From: an uncultured Lentisphaeria bacterium
GTDB lineage: Bacteria > Verrucomicrobiota > Lentisphaeria > Victivallales > Victivallaceae
Assembly: GCA_949298665.1 (NCBI GenBank)
Contig: CASFXO010000148.1
Coordinates: 1-7,091, forward strand
Length of the DNA stretch: 7,091 nucleotides
Reading direction: 5' to 3'
Both the position numbers and the translations under genes were made by a program. The notes under the pieces were generated by a model. That model saw only the letters and a program-made list of their open reading frames with translations, was not told where the DNA came from and made no database searches. This document shows positions 6,788 through 7,091 of this stretch, piece after piece; the first letter of the stretch is position 1, and the number at the start of each line of letters is the position of its first letter.

Positions 6788-6986
6788 GATTATCAATTAC
6801 TTGTGAATATTCATAATTTTTCAAACTATCCCCGGTTTTTTCCCGGTTTCTGTAACAAAATTTGAACCGGAGATAGAAAATACTGGCACTTTTCCGGCTG
6901 CAATTTGTTTTTTTTACTTTTTTCCGCTGATCGAAGTTTTTTCTGTTTTTTCAGCTTCCTGAAATTGATTTTTGAGGAAACAGACA
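6788..6986. other. T-rich non-coding stretch with CCGG-centred inverted repeats
   Basis: This 199-bp gap separates the tRNA from the next gene and is far more AT-rich than the rest. Two near-direct copies of CCCGGTTT (6831-6838 and 6842-6849) face one AACCGG (6865-6870), so the RNA could form either of two 6-bp stems. A further CCGG stands at 6894-6897. Runs of T follow at 6908-6915 and about 6918-6923, 6937-6942 and 6946-6951. A palindrome TGAATATTCA (6804-6813) followed by ATAATTTTT may help end the tRNA transcript. I could not find a convincing promoter for the downstream gene, though CATAAT at 6812-6817 is a possible -10. Confidence 0.4.
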
Positions 6987-7091
6987 ATGTTCAAAAAATG
7001 GTCTCCCCTGCCCATCCTGCTGCTCGTCGGTCTGGTCTGCTGCGTTTTGCTGGCGTGGTCGATTTACCGCCTTCAGACGGAGGACGAGGCG
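6987..7091 (+). CDS. Membrane-anchored protein, N-terminus only (runs off the right edge)
   Basis: The first 35 codons are visible. They encode a short basic start (MFKKW), one clear hydrophobic segment at about residues 8-27 with two adjacent cysteines (18-19), and then a charged stretch ending TEDEA. This looks like an uncleaved signal anchor or a single-pass membrane protein with the bulk outside the cytoplasm; a signal peptide cannot be excluded. The start is supported by GAGGA (6974-6978), 8 nt upstream. There is too little sequence to assign a family or function. Confidence 0.7.
   Translation, partial: MFKKWSPLPILLLVGLVCCVLLAWSIYRLQTEDEA

Overview
The window is GC-rich bacterial chromosomal DNA with tightly packed genes. 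Ribosome-binding sites are strong GGAGG/AAGGA types, and there is one GTG start. No transposase, integrase, CRISPR array, phage gene or rRNA is visible. The purine, uronate and tRNA genes look like ordinary housekeeping content. The style of the uronate isomerase and the long-form adenylosuccinate lyase, together with the base composition, would fit a PVC-group gut bacterium such as a Victivallis-like member of the Lentisphaerota. That placement is an impression from memory, not a demonstrated result.

Layout. Five genes run leftwards on the minus strand from about 6.15 kb to the left edge: purB (adenylosuccinate lyase), uxaC (uronate isomerase), purM (AIR synthetase), a 624-residue AI-2E/PerM-family membrane protein with an unusual N-terminal TerB-like domain, and the first 57 codons of a lipoprotein cut by the left edge. 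Spacing tightens along the group: 84 bp from purB to uxaC, 138 bp from uxaC to purM with a candidate promoter in the gap, 22 bp from purM to the AI-2E gene, and a 4-bp ATGA overlap between the AI-2E gene and the lipoprotein. I read this as a purB-uxaC unit followed by a purM-transporter-lipoprotein unit, possibly with read-through.

From about 6.2 kb rightwards everything is on the plus strand. A small VOC (glyoxalase/bleomycin-resistance) fold gene is divergent from purB and has a good sigma70-like promoter carrying a 20-bp imperfect dyad. It is followed by a complete tRNA-Ser(GCU) with encoded CCA, a T-rich 199-bp non-coding stretch with repeated CCGG-centred inverted repeats, and the start of a membrane-anchored protein cut by the right edge.

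Functionally, PurM makes aminoimidazole ribonucleotide. PurB acts later in the same pathway, on SAICAR, and again on adenylosuccinate on the way to AMP. UxaC starts hexuronate catabolism and is an odd insertion between the two purine genes. I do not see a clearly new multi-gene system. The points most worth a second look are the TerB-AI-2E fusion, the purine/uronate gene mix, and the dyads overlapping the two promoters.
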